A stretch of 64,000 nucleotides of DNA from Varanus komodoensis (taxonomy: Eukaryota > Chordata > Lepidosauria > Squamata > Varanidae), in assembly GCF_004798865.1 (NCBI RefSeq), contig NW_025336346.1, positions 2,942,176 to 3,006,175 of the forward strand. The letters run 5' to 3'. Below, one piece after another: positions 22,373 to 34,689 of this stretch (the stretch's first letter is position 1; each line of letters opens with the position of its first letter). The notes under the pieces are model-generated. The model saw only the letters and a program-made list of their open reading frames with translations. It did not search any database and was not told the origin of the DNA. The translations under genes and the position numbers were made by a program.

Positions 22373-25300
22373 TATGACTATAAGAAAAGCCATGCTGGAT
22401 GAGACCAATGGTCCATCTAATCCAGCACTCCATTCGCACAGGGGCAAACCACAGGATTGCTCAAACAGGATGGGTACAAGAATTCTGCCTGCCCAAGCTC
22501 CTCAGCAACTCTGTACACAGTTATGCTGCCTCTGTTAACAGGCAGTACATAGCTAGCAAGTTTAGTAGCTATTGATAGCCTCCTTCTCCATGAATTTATC
22601 CAATCTCCATTTAATGCTATCCAACCTGCTGATCATCACTACTTCCTCTGGCAGTGAATTCCATAGTTAAACTACATATTATGTGAAGAAGTACTTCCTT
22701 TTCTGTCATGAACCTTCCACCAACCAATTTCACGGCATGGCCCTGGGATTCTAGCATTATGGGTGAGGGAGAAAAATGTCGGCAAGCGTAACTTTAAACA
22801 CCTCTATATCTTCCCTCACTTGTGCCTTTTTTCTAAGCCAATTCCCAGTTGATGTAACCAATCCTAATAGGGGAGCTGCTCCAACCCCTTCATCATTTTT
22901 GTTGCCCTCCTCTGTGCTTTGTCCAACTCAATAATGTCATTTTCCAGGTGTAGTGACCAGAACTGTACACAGTATTCTAAGTGTGGTCATACCAAACATT
23001 TGTATGAGTATGATCTTGGCAATTTTCAATTCCTTTCCTAATCATGCCTAATATGGAGTTTGCTTTTTTCACAGAAGCTGCACATTGCATAAACATTTTT
23101 ATCAAGCTGTCCACAACCACCTCAAGATCCCTTTCTTGATCAGTCACTGCTAACCCAAATTCAATCAGCTTATGCTTGAAATTGGGATTTTTTTGCTCCA
23201 ACTTGCATAACTTTTCACTTGCTTATCTTGAACTGCATTTCCATTTTGATGCCCATTCTCCCAGTTTGGAGAGATCCCTTTGTAGCTCTTCAAAATTCGT
23301 TTTGGTTTTAATCACCCTAAATAGTTCGCTGTCATCAGCAAAATTGGCCACTTACTCTTACTTCCAGATAATTTATGAAAAGGTTGAAAAGCATTGGTCC
23401 TAATACAGAACCCTGGGGGATCCCACTGGTTACCATCTCTCTATTGGGATAAATTACTAATTTCCTTTCTATGTTTTTTGTTCTTTAACTAGTTACTGAT
23501 CCATAACAAGACCCCCCACCTTTTCATTCCATGACTGCTACACTTGCTCAAATGCCCTTTGCAAGGGTCTTTGTCAAAAGCCTTTTGGAAATCCAAATAA
23601 AGAACACCTACAAGACTGCCCCGTTTACTGACATTCTCGATGAATTCTAATAGGTTAGTGCAACAGGACCTACCTTTGTGGAAGTCATGTTGATTCTTTT
23701 CAGCAGGCTTAGCCTTCTATATGCTTACTAATTCTATCTTTAATAATGCTTCCAAAGATTATCCAGAACAGACATTAAGTCAACTGTTCTCTAATTTGGA
23801 GATCTCCCCTGGATCCCTTTTGAAAGATTGGTGTTATATTGGCAATAAGAGGATTATCTTAGGAACATACTAAATATTTTGGTAAGAGGATGAGCAATTT
23901 CATATGTGAACTCTTTAAGAACTCTAGAATAAATGCTAGATGTGGGTGTTAATTTAACTTTCACTTTGCCAATAAGGTTGAGAATGTCATCTTTTGTCGC
24001 TACCATCTGCCTTAATTCCTCGAACTCCCTTTATGCATACATATGAGGGGGGACCCAAAAAACCCAGGAATTATCTTCTGGAGGATGGCCCCCTTATAGT
24101 ACAGGCTTCCCCCACTAGGTGAATGTTCTAGGAATCCATCTGCATCAGTGTATCCAGCTGGGTTGGAGAAGCTGCGTTTGGCTTCAGTGAGGGTTTTCTG
24201 GAGACTCTTTCAATGTATTTGCCTATTTAGTGATGGCTGATTTACACGGACAATATGTGGCACTGAAATTTTGTTCAGCTGAGTGTTCAGCAGTGTTTGA
24301 CCAAAAAACAGCAAGACCCTTGTGCCCCACCCTTCCTATTCACCCAATCTCACCCCATATGCAACTCTTTTTGTTTCCCCAGATGAAAAAAGTCCTCAAA
24401 AGGAAACCTTTTGTCAATGTGAAAGAGATGAAACAAAAATGGCAGAAGTACTAAAAGGGAAAAATGTCTCGATAGTTGTATTGCATCAAATGGGGAGTAC
24501 TTTGAAGGTGACTGAAGTCTGAACATGTAAAAATAAATACAATTTTTAATAAACATATTCCCTTTTTTGGGGGGTCCCCCTTTGTATGTTTAGGAATAGA
24601 TATCTGTTCTGCATCATCTGCTGGGAAGACAGACAAAAAAAATCATCCAGCTTCTCAGCAATCTCCTTATCCTGTTTTAGCGCTTCTTTAATTCCATTAT
24701 CATCCAATGGGTCAACTGCCTCTCTAGAGAGCTGGTTTCTTTCTTCTCATACAGAAGAATTTAAAGAATTCTGTATTGTTGGCAATATGTTTCTCAAAGT
24801 GTTTCTTTGCTTGTATTATTGTCTGGTTGCATCTCCTCTGCACAGGTTTGTTTTCCCTTTTGAGCAGGATTTCCATTTCTTGAAGGAAGCTTTCTTTTCT
24901 CTAATTGCTTCCTTGACTCTGCTTGTTAACCATACTGGTGACCTCTCGGACTTTGTTCTGCTTTTCCTAACTTTTGGTATGCATACTATCTCCTCCTCAA
25001 TTACTGTGGTTTTGAGAAATCTCTAAGCATTTTGTAGGGATTTAACCCTCCTGCTCTCCTCTTCAATTTCTTTTTTACAGGTTCCCTCATTTTGGAGAAG
25101 TTTCTTCTTTTGAAGTCAAATGCAACTGTGTTGGACCCTTTAGCAATCTTCTACCTAACTGTATATTAAATGTGATAGTATTGTGGTCATGGTTTTAACA
25201 ACATTTACATCCTGTACTATGCCCTGGGGAACCCCACCTTGATGTCCCCTCTGACTGGTTCCATGAGTGGTCTAGGACATCAAGAAATTTAACCCCTCTG

Positions 25301-25500
25301 TCAGAACTGAACATAACATCTATCCAATCAATGGCTGAAGTCATCCATTCTGGCAACAGAGTCTTTGAGATTTTCCTGATTTCATTCTCCATCTCAAAAT
25401 CACCCTGAGCATTCTGGTCTGGAGGACAGTAGCATATACCTATGACTATACTAGTTTTGGAGCCAGGCATTGTCATTCACAGTGCTTCTGCTGAGGAATG
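22373..25500 (-). mobile_element. CR1/L3-like LINE, about 2.6 kb of its own sequence
   Basis: The longest LINE in the window, in minus orientation. The 3' end (22373-22740) has the typical 'ccatgctggatgagaccaat' / 'ggtccatctaatccagca' text. From 23500 down to 23000 the minus strand encodes reverse transcriptase: SGIPQGSVLGPMLFNLF, then an ADDSELF motif, then LSKLGEWASKWK. An endonuclease-like phrase (VIGICYCPPDQNA) occurs near 25430. The LINE is split by a mariner at about 24040-24590. It carries several stops and shifts and is inactive. Its 5' limit is unclear. Confidence 0.8.
24040..24590 (+). mobile_element. mariner-family DNA transposon, internally deleted
   Basis: Inverted ends frame the element: gaggggggacccaaaaaacc on the left and the complementary ttttggggggtccccctttg on the right, next to TA-containing flanks. 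The inside keeps only the end of a mariner transposase. The stretch 24322-24400 encodes PHPSYSPNLTPYA, equal to the mariner HPPYSPDLAP signature, followed in another frame by FPQMKKVLKRK and FVNVKEMKQK. The catalytic front half is missing, so the copy is non-autonomous. It lies inside a CR1 LINE, whose sequence resumes on both sides. Confidence 0.85.
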
Positions 25501-25879
25501 TTTTTGGCTATCTGTATTTTAGACTGTCAAGTCCGCTAGACTCCATGTACTCTTCACTGTATGTCCTTCCCATACAATTTATATGCAGAAATGACTATGT
25601 CCCATTGCTTTTTTCTATTCCATCAGGTTTTCACAGTGTCTACTATAAAACCAGGGACTACAACTCTCCCACTTTAGCTCTGAAGCTTCTAGCATTTGCA
25701 AAGAAACACCTAAACACAGCATCCTTCTGCAGACTCATGCAACTTATGTTTTCGAATTTAGTCCTGTCTGATTATCATGTCTCACCATAAGCTTGTGGCA
25801 TATTTCCGCTCCCCTACATCTGCCCAATCAGAAATTGCTTCCTCCTTATGATTTAACCTGAACCAGATGCTTCCCAGTT

Positions 25880-26105
25880 CCTGATGGCTTTCTCCTAGTT
25901 GTTAACCACGAATAACCCATGAAAAGAACCCAAGGTTTGTTGTTGGGTTGTTCACCATGGTTCTCTTATTTGGCTGGGTCCAGTAAGCATGATAACCCAT
26001 ATTTCAACAGTAACCCATGGTTCAACAACAATCCACACTTAACCCATGCTCAGCCCTTGAATGTGGGCTACCATATTGCCTGAATCCAGTCACAGTAAGC
26101 TATCT
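25880..26105. repeat. AACCCATGG-rich interspersed repeat
   Basis: Repeated motifs gttaacc, aacccatg, caccatggtt, aacccatggttcaac and aacccatgctca alternate with their complements. Similar text occurs near 22270-22370, 34720-34760 and 41650-41790. It resembles a short inverted-repeat transposon, but I could not fix ends or a target duplication. Confidence 0.4.
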
Positions 26106-26946
26106 GCTGTTATAATGTAGAAATGGAATGCTACCCTTTTCAAAGAAGACATAGAAACACAGAAGGTGTGCTGGATGCATGGTGGGAATAAAACAAATAA
26201 GCACAAATTTCTGGAAATTAGACATACTTATGCATTGTGTGAGTACCACTGTCCTAAGGTTATTCCCCTGAAAGTTTCCATTTCCATTTCTTCTGTCGCT
26301 TGAAGAACTACCCTCTACCTATGCTGGTATAATAGACAACACTGTAAATACAACATCTTTCAGTGCCTGCAGTTTCAGCGGGGCTTGATTAATCACGCTA
26401 CGTGCAAATTGGAGTGTTTTGTCCATTGTGATTATCTGAGAACCTTTCCAGATGTGTTTTTTTTCATGCAGGGACTGCTATTACTCAACAGTTGAGCACA
26501 ATCCAGATGGCATCTCTGCAGTAAGCACATTTGTTACAAAGGAACTTTCCTTTCCAACTATTCAAATATTATTAGGTTCCTGGGGAACTGCAATTATTTT
26601 CCAGAAAGCACATTTACTTGGATTATAAGTGCTGCGTGGAATGTAACTTTTTTGAAGTCAGGGCACTCATCAGCTAGCTCTGGAGACAGCTTTGCTTACC
26701 AGCAACACTATTCTCTCCACCAAATTCTGCATCATTTCTGGTACTTTTTAAAAATATTGCTGTATTATTTTAATTGTTTTTTTAAAATCATAAGCTGAAC
26801 ATGATACTAGACTGGGAGAGCATCTATTGATGAACAGAATGACCAACAAGACTACCCTCTACTCCACCCCACCTGCAGGAAGAGTGTCCACATTATAATC
26901 TCCCCATCTGCTCTTTTCTGTTTTCTGCAGTGGCTCTATCCAGGTA

Positions 26947-27461
26947 CAGTGGCACCTCGGCTCACGAATGCCTAAGTTCATGACCAAATTGGGTCGTGAA
27001 CAAAAATTTCATAAAAATTTTGACTCCGGTCGCAAACCCTGCATTGGGTGGTGACTGTGATCATGGCCGTCTCCCCACCACCCCAAGCCTTTCCTGCATG
27101 AGCACACCCATGATTGCACCCGTCTTTCCTGCAGAAGCGTAACTGCGATCTCGGCTAACTCTCCCCCGCCCAGCACGATCATGCCAGTCTCTGCCCCCAC
27201 CAAGCGTGCCCCCATCTTCCCCCAGCATGCCAGGATGATGGGCACAATCGTGGTTGTGCTGGGTGGGGGGCAGGGAGATGGCCACGCTCGTGCTCGGGGT
27301 GGGGTGGGGAAATGGCCATGATCTTTGCTAAAAAATAGTTACAGAACAGATTAACCTTATTTACATTGAACCTTATGGGGAAATTTAACTTGACTCACAA
27401 CCAATCTGGGTCACGACCAGAGTCCTGGAATGGATTAAGTTCGTGAGTCAAGGTACCACTG
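26947..27461. mobile_element. Tigger-like short inverted-repeat transposon, complete
   Basis: Starts cagtggcacctcggctcacg, and its other end read in reverse is cagtggtaccttgactcacg: matching inverted terminal repeats of the TcMar-Tigger type. It is flanked by TA on both sides (26945-26946 and 27462-27463), the expected target duplication. The 515-bp interior has no transposase frame, is rich in GC and CpG, and repeats cacgatc/gatcatggcc motifs. It is a non-autonomous element. Confidence 0.85.
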
Positions 27462-27664
27462 TATGTGGTAGCCACTGTCTCTTTTCAAAAGAAGGATGAA
27501 AGCTTATGCCATGCAGCATGATTATGCTCTTTCCTGAGCTTGGTGGAAATAGGAAACCATGGCACTTACACAGAATGTAAGAATATAATGCTATGAGATT
27601 GACTGGTGGAAGGTAGGGTTGTAAGTAGCAGGTGAAACGCCACTCTGACTAACCCTCTACATTT

Positions 27665-27905
27665 CATCAGAATAAGAAGTGCCTTGCAGGATCAGACCAG
27701 AGGCCCCTCTACTCTGGTCCAGCTTCCTGGGTCCCACACTGGCCATGACCAATTAGATACCTCCGGGAAGTCCACAAGCAGGACATGAAAGCACAACCCC
27801 CCTTTCCTTGTGGCTTCCCAGCATCTGGTACTCAGAGATATATTGCCTATGAATGTCTCACTGTGAATGTCAAGGCCACTGATAAATTTATTCTTCATTA
27901 ATTTT
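27665..27905 (-). mobile_element. CR1/L3-like 3' UTR fragment
   Basis: The plus strand reads agaagtgccttgcaggatca, gaccagaggcccctctactc, and later aagtccacaagcaggacatg and gcatctggtactcagaga. This is the same 3' UTR family as at 10.6-11.0 kb (there on the plus strand) and 22.4 kb. It is diverged and short. Confidence 0.65.
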
Positions 27906-28024
27906 TATAGGCCTGCTTTCTTAGTGTTCCATGATTTAAATCAAGAGATAGAACAAAATCAGATTGGATCTAGATTATATTTCATATCAGGGCTTTGCCA
28001 TACTTTTAATCTAGCTTAAGTTTT

Positions 28025-28110
28025 GCTTATTAAAAGACCTGGGGACTTTTGTCATCAACCACCCAGAGAGCTTTGACTATTGCACAGTACAGAAATGTAA
28101 TAAACAAAAC
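28025..28110 (+). mobile_element. L2-like LINE 3' tail
   Basis: Reads accacccagagagctttgac, tattgcacagtacagaaatg and taataaacaaaac, the usual L2-type terminal sequence with an A-rich repeat. Only the tail is present. Confidence 0.6.
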
Positions 28111-28137
28111 AAAAGATGTTTAGAAGGGGGGAAAATC

Positions 28138-28200
28138 ATATAACTACCAGCATTTCTCAGCCAGGAATACTAGGAATTATAAGACTTTTTCAGTCTAAAC
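28138..28200. repeat. Palindromic MITE core fragment
   Basis: The segment actaccagcatttctcagcc followed by aggaattataagac is half-complementary to itself and matches the core of the repeat at 48.70 kb. It is probably a remnant of a hAT-like short element. Confidence 0.45.
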
Positions 28201-28544
28201 TTGCACAGAATTGCATCCTTATTGGCATTTTTGTCAAATATATTTTCATTGTATAATCAAAACATATTGTTTTATCAAAGCTGTAGGTCACCTCACATGG
28301 ACAAGATTTCACTGTCTTTTGAATAACAGGTTATTGCTAATTGTCCTTAAAGAAGTTACTGTCTAACACTGAATGTGGAAGGTGCTGTAGATCAGATTAA
28401 TCAGAGCTGTAGAAGAGGTACATGTGCATACTTTAACTCCAGAACGGTGTTTTAAAGACAAGTTTACTTTCACAATTAAGAAACTTCTCACAGAGGAAGA
28501 AGCAAATCCATGATGAAGTCTCTTGACTTTCCAAATATTGTAAA

Positions 28545-28610
28545 CCACCCTAGCTTTGGCAAGGGGGTTGTAGAAATGAAACAAAATAAAAATAATTTTT
28601 AAAAAATGTT
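28545..28610 (+). mobile_element. LINE 3' tail
   Basis: Reads ccaccctagctttggcaagg and tagaaatgaaacaaaataaa, a tail of the L2/CR1 kind, followed shortly by a C run. Confidence 0.5.
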
Positions 28611-30429
28611 CCAGTTACCCCCCCCCCCAAAAGTAGAAATTGAGTAGTTAGGGCAACTGAGTTGACTTTCTGCATCAGTTAGAATCTTTCACACCTATGC
28701 AGAGTCCATCACCAGCTATTCTTAACTCTGGCCTGATGCCCTCCAGTTGTATACTTAATTGTCCTGATAAAGCTAGACCCCCTTTATCTGCAGAGTGATG
28801 TCTGAACAATTAAAGTTACAGGAATCATGCTGTAGTCTAGACAATAGCTGATTCCATCTCAAGAACCATATAATCAAAGATCAGTAAATGAATGCCTCTA
28901 CTCTTTTTGCAACAACACACCTTTATTTCCCTTAAGCAGTCTTTCTTACTGACAGATTCTTATTGCATGGCTATCAGACCTTTATTTTTATAGTTTTATT
29001 TGGAGAATTATTGTCACTGTTAAATTTGCTTTAATAAAAAGTATGTGTTTGGCTTGTGAAATGAAGAAAATAATGAAAAGTGAAAGCAGTATGTACCCTC
29101 AAATTTCCTACACAGAAGTCAAATATAATTTAATCAGGTTAGAACAACTGTGACTGTAGGGCCTTGGCCCAATTTGTGACTGTCAAACAGTAAAGATGTC
29201 ACTAGCTGCAGGCCTCCAGGGTAGAGACAGAGAAGATGAATCACACTGAATGACAGAACCACAGAGGAACGGCTAGACTGTATAAGGGAGCCAAGAGGAT
29301 GTCTACTGTCTTCACTAGTGCAAACTACTTTGCAAACCACTACAGCATCATAGTATGATTTTCCATGGAATTTTCAAAAACAATGCAACCTCCTCAGCAA
29401 CAGAAGTAAAGATCAAACAAGCTGTCAACGATTGTGCTATTCAAGGGCACTTCCACACTGCAAGCTGCTCAGCCATGTGCACTGAATTTTGCCTGTTCTT
29501 TGTCTCTTAATTTCTAAGGGAAACCACTTTAAACACTCTGACACCCTCTAGTGACTGAAACAGTGACTTCTGTTCTAATTTATAGGCTATAAGAAAATGC
29601 ACTTCTGTTAGTAGGCACCCCACTAACTAAGATGAAGAAAACAAGACTGTTTTATTCTGGATCAGCTTGCCCCCTCCCCATCCATACTCATAATCTAGCA
29701 TTTAAAGGAACGATCTACACTAAAAATCTAATTTACACTGTATTACTCAACCATTTTCAATCAAGTATTCATTCTACTTGCACTCTAGAAACTGCTCTTG
29801 ATAGAAGGATTGTCTGAAAGAACCTCTTTTCAGACAAAGTACCCAAAGGTATCCAGGCAATCTGCATTTTTATGCCAATCTGGTTTTATTTACTACTTCC
29901 ATTTTCTCCTCTGGAACTTAAATCAATTTTTAAAACTAGCAATAAAGATCCAGAAAGATTTAAACAGATCAACAGCTCATTATTAGATTTATCTTTAAAT
30001 TTATATGACCAAATAAGGTGGCATTTTGCAAGGTGTGAGAATGTGGTGCATCATTTCTCCTCACATATCTGCTCCCAGTACCACCACTAAACAGTTATTT
30101 AGCAACAACATTGTGCTAAACACTGTACAGAAGTGTTAGCCAGTTGCAGTCTTGAAGAGTTACAGCAAGTTTGTGGGGGAGGATCAAACACCGAGACCCC
30201 AGACAGAGGAGACAGACGAATATAACTTGGAAAGAGTAAGAACAGACAAGAGACAAGAAAAGGTTTGCAGGATGTATAGCAAGCAAAGATAAACTTCTAG
30301 AAACAGGTAAACCAAGAAGTACATAGTCTCCTGTTATGCATAGTTAAGGAGCTTTAACCCCGTCAAGCATAAGGATGTTTTACTGGAGACGAAAGTCAAA
30401 ATCATCTAAACTATTAGATTCCCAATCAC

Positions 30430-30830
30430 AATGTATGAGTGTAAAAGCTGGACAGTGAAGAAAGCTGATAGGAAGAAAATTGATGCATTTGAAACGTGGT
30501 GCTGGGTGAGAGCCGCGTGAATACCCTGGACTGACAGGAAGAGTCCAGGAAGACAAACAAGTGGGTCCCAGAGCAAATCAAGCCAGAGCTTTCTCTAGAA
30601 GCCAAAAAATGATGAAACTGAGGCTGTCATACTTTCCTGAGAAAACAAGTCTCACTGGAGAAGACAATCATTTATTTTAGGGAAAGGTGAATGGGAAGAC
30701 CAAATATGGGATGCATTGAATCCATAAAGGAAGACACAACCTTGAACTTGGAAGAGCTGAATGGAGCTACCATGGACAGGACATTTTTGGAGGGCTTTGC
30801 TTGCTACAGTTGCCATAAGTGATGGCCCAC
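30430..30830 (+). mobile_element. BovB LINE 3' fragment
   Basis: Decayed coding sequence YECKSWTVKKADRKKIDAFE and TWCW, with a later GEWEDQIWDALN phrase, corresponds to the C-terminal end of BovB ORF2. It has stops and frame changes and no usable frame. The end near 30830 is approximate. Confidence 0.7.
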
Positions 30831-30984
30831 CACCACCGCCCAGCCCCATCATGTTTTCATTAGCTATCTGCTTTTGCTTGGGATGCTGAAACATTTGTCT
30901 AATGAAAGTAGAACAATCAAATCAGTTTTAGCCATTCCTAATAGTGGGTGTAACCATACATATCTGCCTGCCTCCTACAATCTG

Positions 30985-31375
30985 GATTGGAGGTCCTTCT
31001 TCCGGAACCCTCTTTGAAGGAGATCAGAAGAGTGGCTACCCAGTGAAGGACCTTCTTTGCAGCGGCACCCTGGTTGTAGAACATGCTGCCCAGAGAGGTG
31101 TGCCTGGCACTGAGGCATTTTTCATATTGGTACCAGGCCAAAACTTTTTTATTTTCCCATTATTTATTTATTCATTTATTTATTTATTAAAACATTTTTA
31201 TGCCGCCCCATTCGCCGAAGCCTCGGGGCGGCTTACAACCATTACTTTAGATACCAATATTGTTTTAAGATTGGGTTTTATTTATTGTAATATACTGAAC
31301 CTGTACCTTTATTTTATTGCATTACCACCCTGAGACGTAGTGAAGGAAAGAATATAAACGCTTTAATTAATAGAA
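30985..31375 (+). mobile_element. L2-like LINE 3' end, interrupted
   Basis: Before 31156 the text matches the L2 C-terminal coding end (acatgctgcccagagaggtg, ccaggccaaaac). After 31245 an L2-type 3' UTR follows, ending ccaccctgagacgtagtgaa and an A-rich tail. The two halves are separated by a 76-bp insert in the opposite direction. Confidence 0.65.
31163..31238 (-). mobile_element. 76-bp LINE-tail insertion with target duplication
   Basis: The reverse complement is the GC-stem tail of the young L2-like family (ttgtaagccgccccgaggct onward to an (AATA)n end), identical to the 12.86-kb copy through the stem and the start of the tail. It is flanked by CCATTA on both sides (31157-31162 and 31239-31244), a 6-bp target duplication. 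So this is a genuine, extremely 5'-truncated insertion into an older L2-like copy. Confidence 0.85.
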
Positions 31376-31499
31376 TTGGGAAACAAAGCATATATAGACC
31401 ACACCAGCTATACTGTTCATACTCACACTGTCTTGAAATAGATGAACAAGACCAAAGAGATGCCATTTTATTGACTAAGGTTTTGTGTCTTTAACAGGT

Positions 31500-31560
31500 T
31501 TTTAGTTATTTAATTTTTATACTGCCCAATAGCTGAAGCTCTATGGGTAATTAACCATTG
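31500..31560 (-). mobile_element. L2-like LINE tail
   Basis: The plus strand contains actgcccaatagctgaagct, the complement of the common L2 tail phrase. The same phrase occurs at 49.07 kb. Confidence 0.55.
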
Positions 31561-31589
31561 TTTATGTCATACTGAAGCTCATAGGAAAA

Positions 31590-31785
31590 AGGTATAATGC
31601 TTGGAATGCTCAGTGGGAAGAGAAAACCAGGTTGCCAAAGGACAAGATGGTTAGACTCCATCAAAGAGGATGCAGGCCAGACCACAGTTCAGCTGAAAGA
31701 GGTGGCACTGAATCAAAAAGTGTGGCAGGATTTGGTCCATAGGATTCTTCATAGTCAGACAGGACTGAACAGCTGAACAACAACA
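31590..31785 (+). mobile_element. BovB LINE 3' end
   Basis: Decayed coding end RWLDSIKEDAGQTTVQLKEV, then VWQDLVHRILHSQTGLNS and a TTT-like run out to an acaacaac tail, matching the very C-terminus of BovB. It overlaps the same protein region as the 30.4-kb copy, so the two are separate insertions. Confidence 0.75.
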
Positions 31786-31919
31786 TGTAATGTAGAAATT
31801 ACAAAGTGGCAAACTTTTCAGCCCTTAATGCACCACAAACATGTACAAACTCTGGAATTACTCGATTTGCAGCAAGGGTTTAGCCAGCTCATCACATAAG
31901 CTGCAGTATTCCTTTGTCA

Positions 31920-32075
31920 TTTATTTATTTTATTTTTTAAATGTATATGCTGCCCAACTCCCAGCCCAGCCAACCTTTTCAGAAGGGCACCATGGTCGAT
32001 GGTGCTGAAAGCATTAATGAGTTAAATTAATATGCCACTAGTACAGATATTCTCACCATCTTGTAAACAAGTCAT
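31920..32075 (-). mobile_element. L2-like LINE fragment
   Basis: The plus strand gives tatatgctgcccaactccca and later caccatggtcgatggtgctg aaag, the complement of the L2 reverse-transcriptase and tail phrases, as in the 49-50 kb copy. It is short and diverged. Confidence 0.5.
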
Positions 32076-33624
32076 AAATCATGATCTCCCAGGTTTACCC
32101 AAGTCCTGGCCTCTCTACCAAAAGAAACAGAGACCTAAAAAATTGCAGTGGTGTTATCTACTATCCCACACCCCCTAACAATGTGTGTGCTTCAGTAATA
32201 GCTACAGCATTGCTTCTGATGACACACTTGTAACTCTGGTGTGAAATCATGTATGTGCAGTACAACTTCGTATTCCAGTTTCGGTTGGCTCCAGACTAAG
32301 ATAGTTAAACTTAGGTCCTTAAATGGGACAAGTTAGCAAAGACACATCGATTTAAATGGGAACCAAGTTCAACTCATTCTAAATCCAGCCTGTTATCCTT
32401 TTGTGAAAGGTGTTTAGTAGGAATTACAATTTGAGACAAAGATATTTAGATACAGAAAAGTATGCTGAAGGTTAACTACCAATGGGCGTATTTCAAAGAC
32501 TTCATTCTCTCACATGGAGCAGTATCAATACATTATCAGAACATCATAAGAGCGTGGCTTTATCAGATTAGACAGCCATTTAGTATAGCACTCTGGTCAC
32601 ATAGTGAGCAACTGCCTGTGGGAAAGTCACAAGTATGAAATAGCCTCCTACCAGGTGTGCTCCCCAGCATGTTTGTATGTGTGTCTGTCTATATGCACAC
32701 TTGATCCCCAAGTGAACCTCACATCTGGCATCAGGCACTCTGGGCTAAAATTCTTGTGATCTACAAGAATGCTCAAATTCTTATACACAGTGGGGGAGAA
32801 ATGAAGAGCTACCGGCTGAAGATTTGATCTTGAACAAGATATTGGATTGTGCAGAAATGGATAGACTGACTTTATCTCTTAAGGAAAAAGAAGATACAGA
32901 GTACTACCAAACATGGGACTTTTTCTATCAATGGCTACAGAACTGGAATTCTAATTTGGGCTGAAATACATAGCATTTGTAGAGAGAATTAAGACTTTGT
33001 ACACAATATGTTTGAAGTCTTTGGAATAATTATTTGTTTAGTGAACAGAAAACAATCAAACTTTGAAACAAAGAATGCTCAAATTCTCCCAAGCACCTGT
33101 CTTCTTTGAGAACCCAGAGTACCCATTTCTAGTCTTCAACATTATGCCCTTAAATCCAATTTGTCTTCAACACACACCCTCGAATTACCATTTTTTCAAT
33201 GACAGAGGAGAAAGACTAGCAGATCTTTGTTCATTTCTGATCCAAGCAATCTGTGTTCTATAAACAACCTTTCCTCAATATATGCTCTGATTGGAGGAGC
33301 TAGTAAAAGAGCAGTAACTTCAGTACCAATTATGCCACTGATGGGTAGCACCTTGGCTAGGTGCTTCAGAATTCTGGGAGCCTTGTCTTTTTGGCTGGAT
33401 TGCAGGACTGAGACTAGGTGTGGATCCTCTGCAGTCTCTCAACTGGAAATACCTATGCCTGCGGGTAATTTTAGGGGCTATAGCCAGAGCTTACCAGGTA
33501 CTGCAATAATGTCATGATCAACAGCTGTCAGACTGTAATAAACTTGTAAACTTCCATTAAGATGTTTTACAGAGGTTTCCCTTGACAGCATCAGGCAACA
33601 TCACAAGTAGTAATAGTTCCCCTA

Positions 33625-34161
33625 CACTCCTCACTAGTCAGACCTCATCTGGAATACTGTGTCCAGTTCTGGGCACCAAGATTTAAAAAAGATGCAGAAA
33701 AACTGGAAAGCTTCCAAAGGAGGGCAACAAAAATGATCCAGGGTTTGGAAACACTGCCCTGTGAGGAGAGACGAAGAGAGGTGGGTATGTTCAGCCTTGA
33801 GAAGGGAAGGCTGGGGGGGACGGGGGACACATAAGTACCTGTATAAGTACCTCAAGGGTTGTCACAAAGAGGAAGGTCAAGATCTCTTCTTGCTGATACC
33901 AGGGTGTAGCACATGGAATAATCAACTCAGGTTGTGACAACCCAGATTCAGGCTAGCTATCAGGAAAAGTTTCCTCACTGTCAGAGCAATATGACAGTGG
34001 AACCAGTTGCCTGGAGAGATCGTGGGCTCTCCCACACCAGAGACATTTTTTAAAAACTGAACAATCATCTGAGTGGGGTGGTGTAAACTGGTGACCTACT
34101 ACAGCAGGGGGTAGACCCAATGTCCTTCTTGGTCCCTTCCAACTCTACTATGATTCTTTGA
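33625..34161 (+). mobile_element. CR1 LINE 3' end
   Basis: Reads gaatactgtgtccagttctg, gcacc, then aggagggcaacaaaaatgat and the 3' UTR phrases ctgagtggggtggtgtaaac, ending ccttccaactctactatgat and a short terminal repeat. This is a typical CR1 terminus of about 540 bp with an interrupted frame, inactive and 5'-truncated. Confidence 0.85.
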
Positions 34162-34689
34162 ACATCAAAGGAAGACACTGAAGAGGACCACATTTTTCTA
34201 TGGTGTTTACAAACTGTCTCCGAAATCACAAGCTTATCCAGATGATCAAAATTGTACTCAAGAATGAATGTACTGGCGTAACGCCTACTATTGGATTAGA
34301 TATAGATTCATGTCTGGATTCATTCAGAGTCATTTCTAAATATGCAGAGCTGAAGTATAATAGCACACACTCTTTCCACAATTTGTTTGAACTTGCATAT
34401 GAAAAGTGTCCAATTTGAAATTGCACATGTAAATGCTTTTCGTATGTGAAAAGTGTTCATTTTAGTCTTTACAGCTGATACAGAACTGAAGTCCTGTGCA
34501 CTCTGTTTTATAAGTCAGTGCCACTGATATCAGTTGGACTTCTGGATAAATAAAGATGCTTTACATAAGAGCACAGAAAAGTGCAAACTTTTACATCCTT
34601 AAGCATTCAGCCAAAATCAATGGTGCCAATAGCATAGGTAAGGGGGGGTGTAAGTACAGGAACCCTCTCAGCAGAAGAGCTCTGAAATA

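Noticed and set aside
27009-27285. Open frames of 74-78 codons
   Set aside because: They lie in the GC-rich interior of the Tigger-like MITE and resemble no protein.
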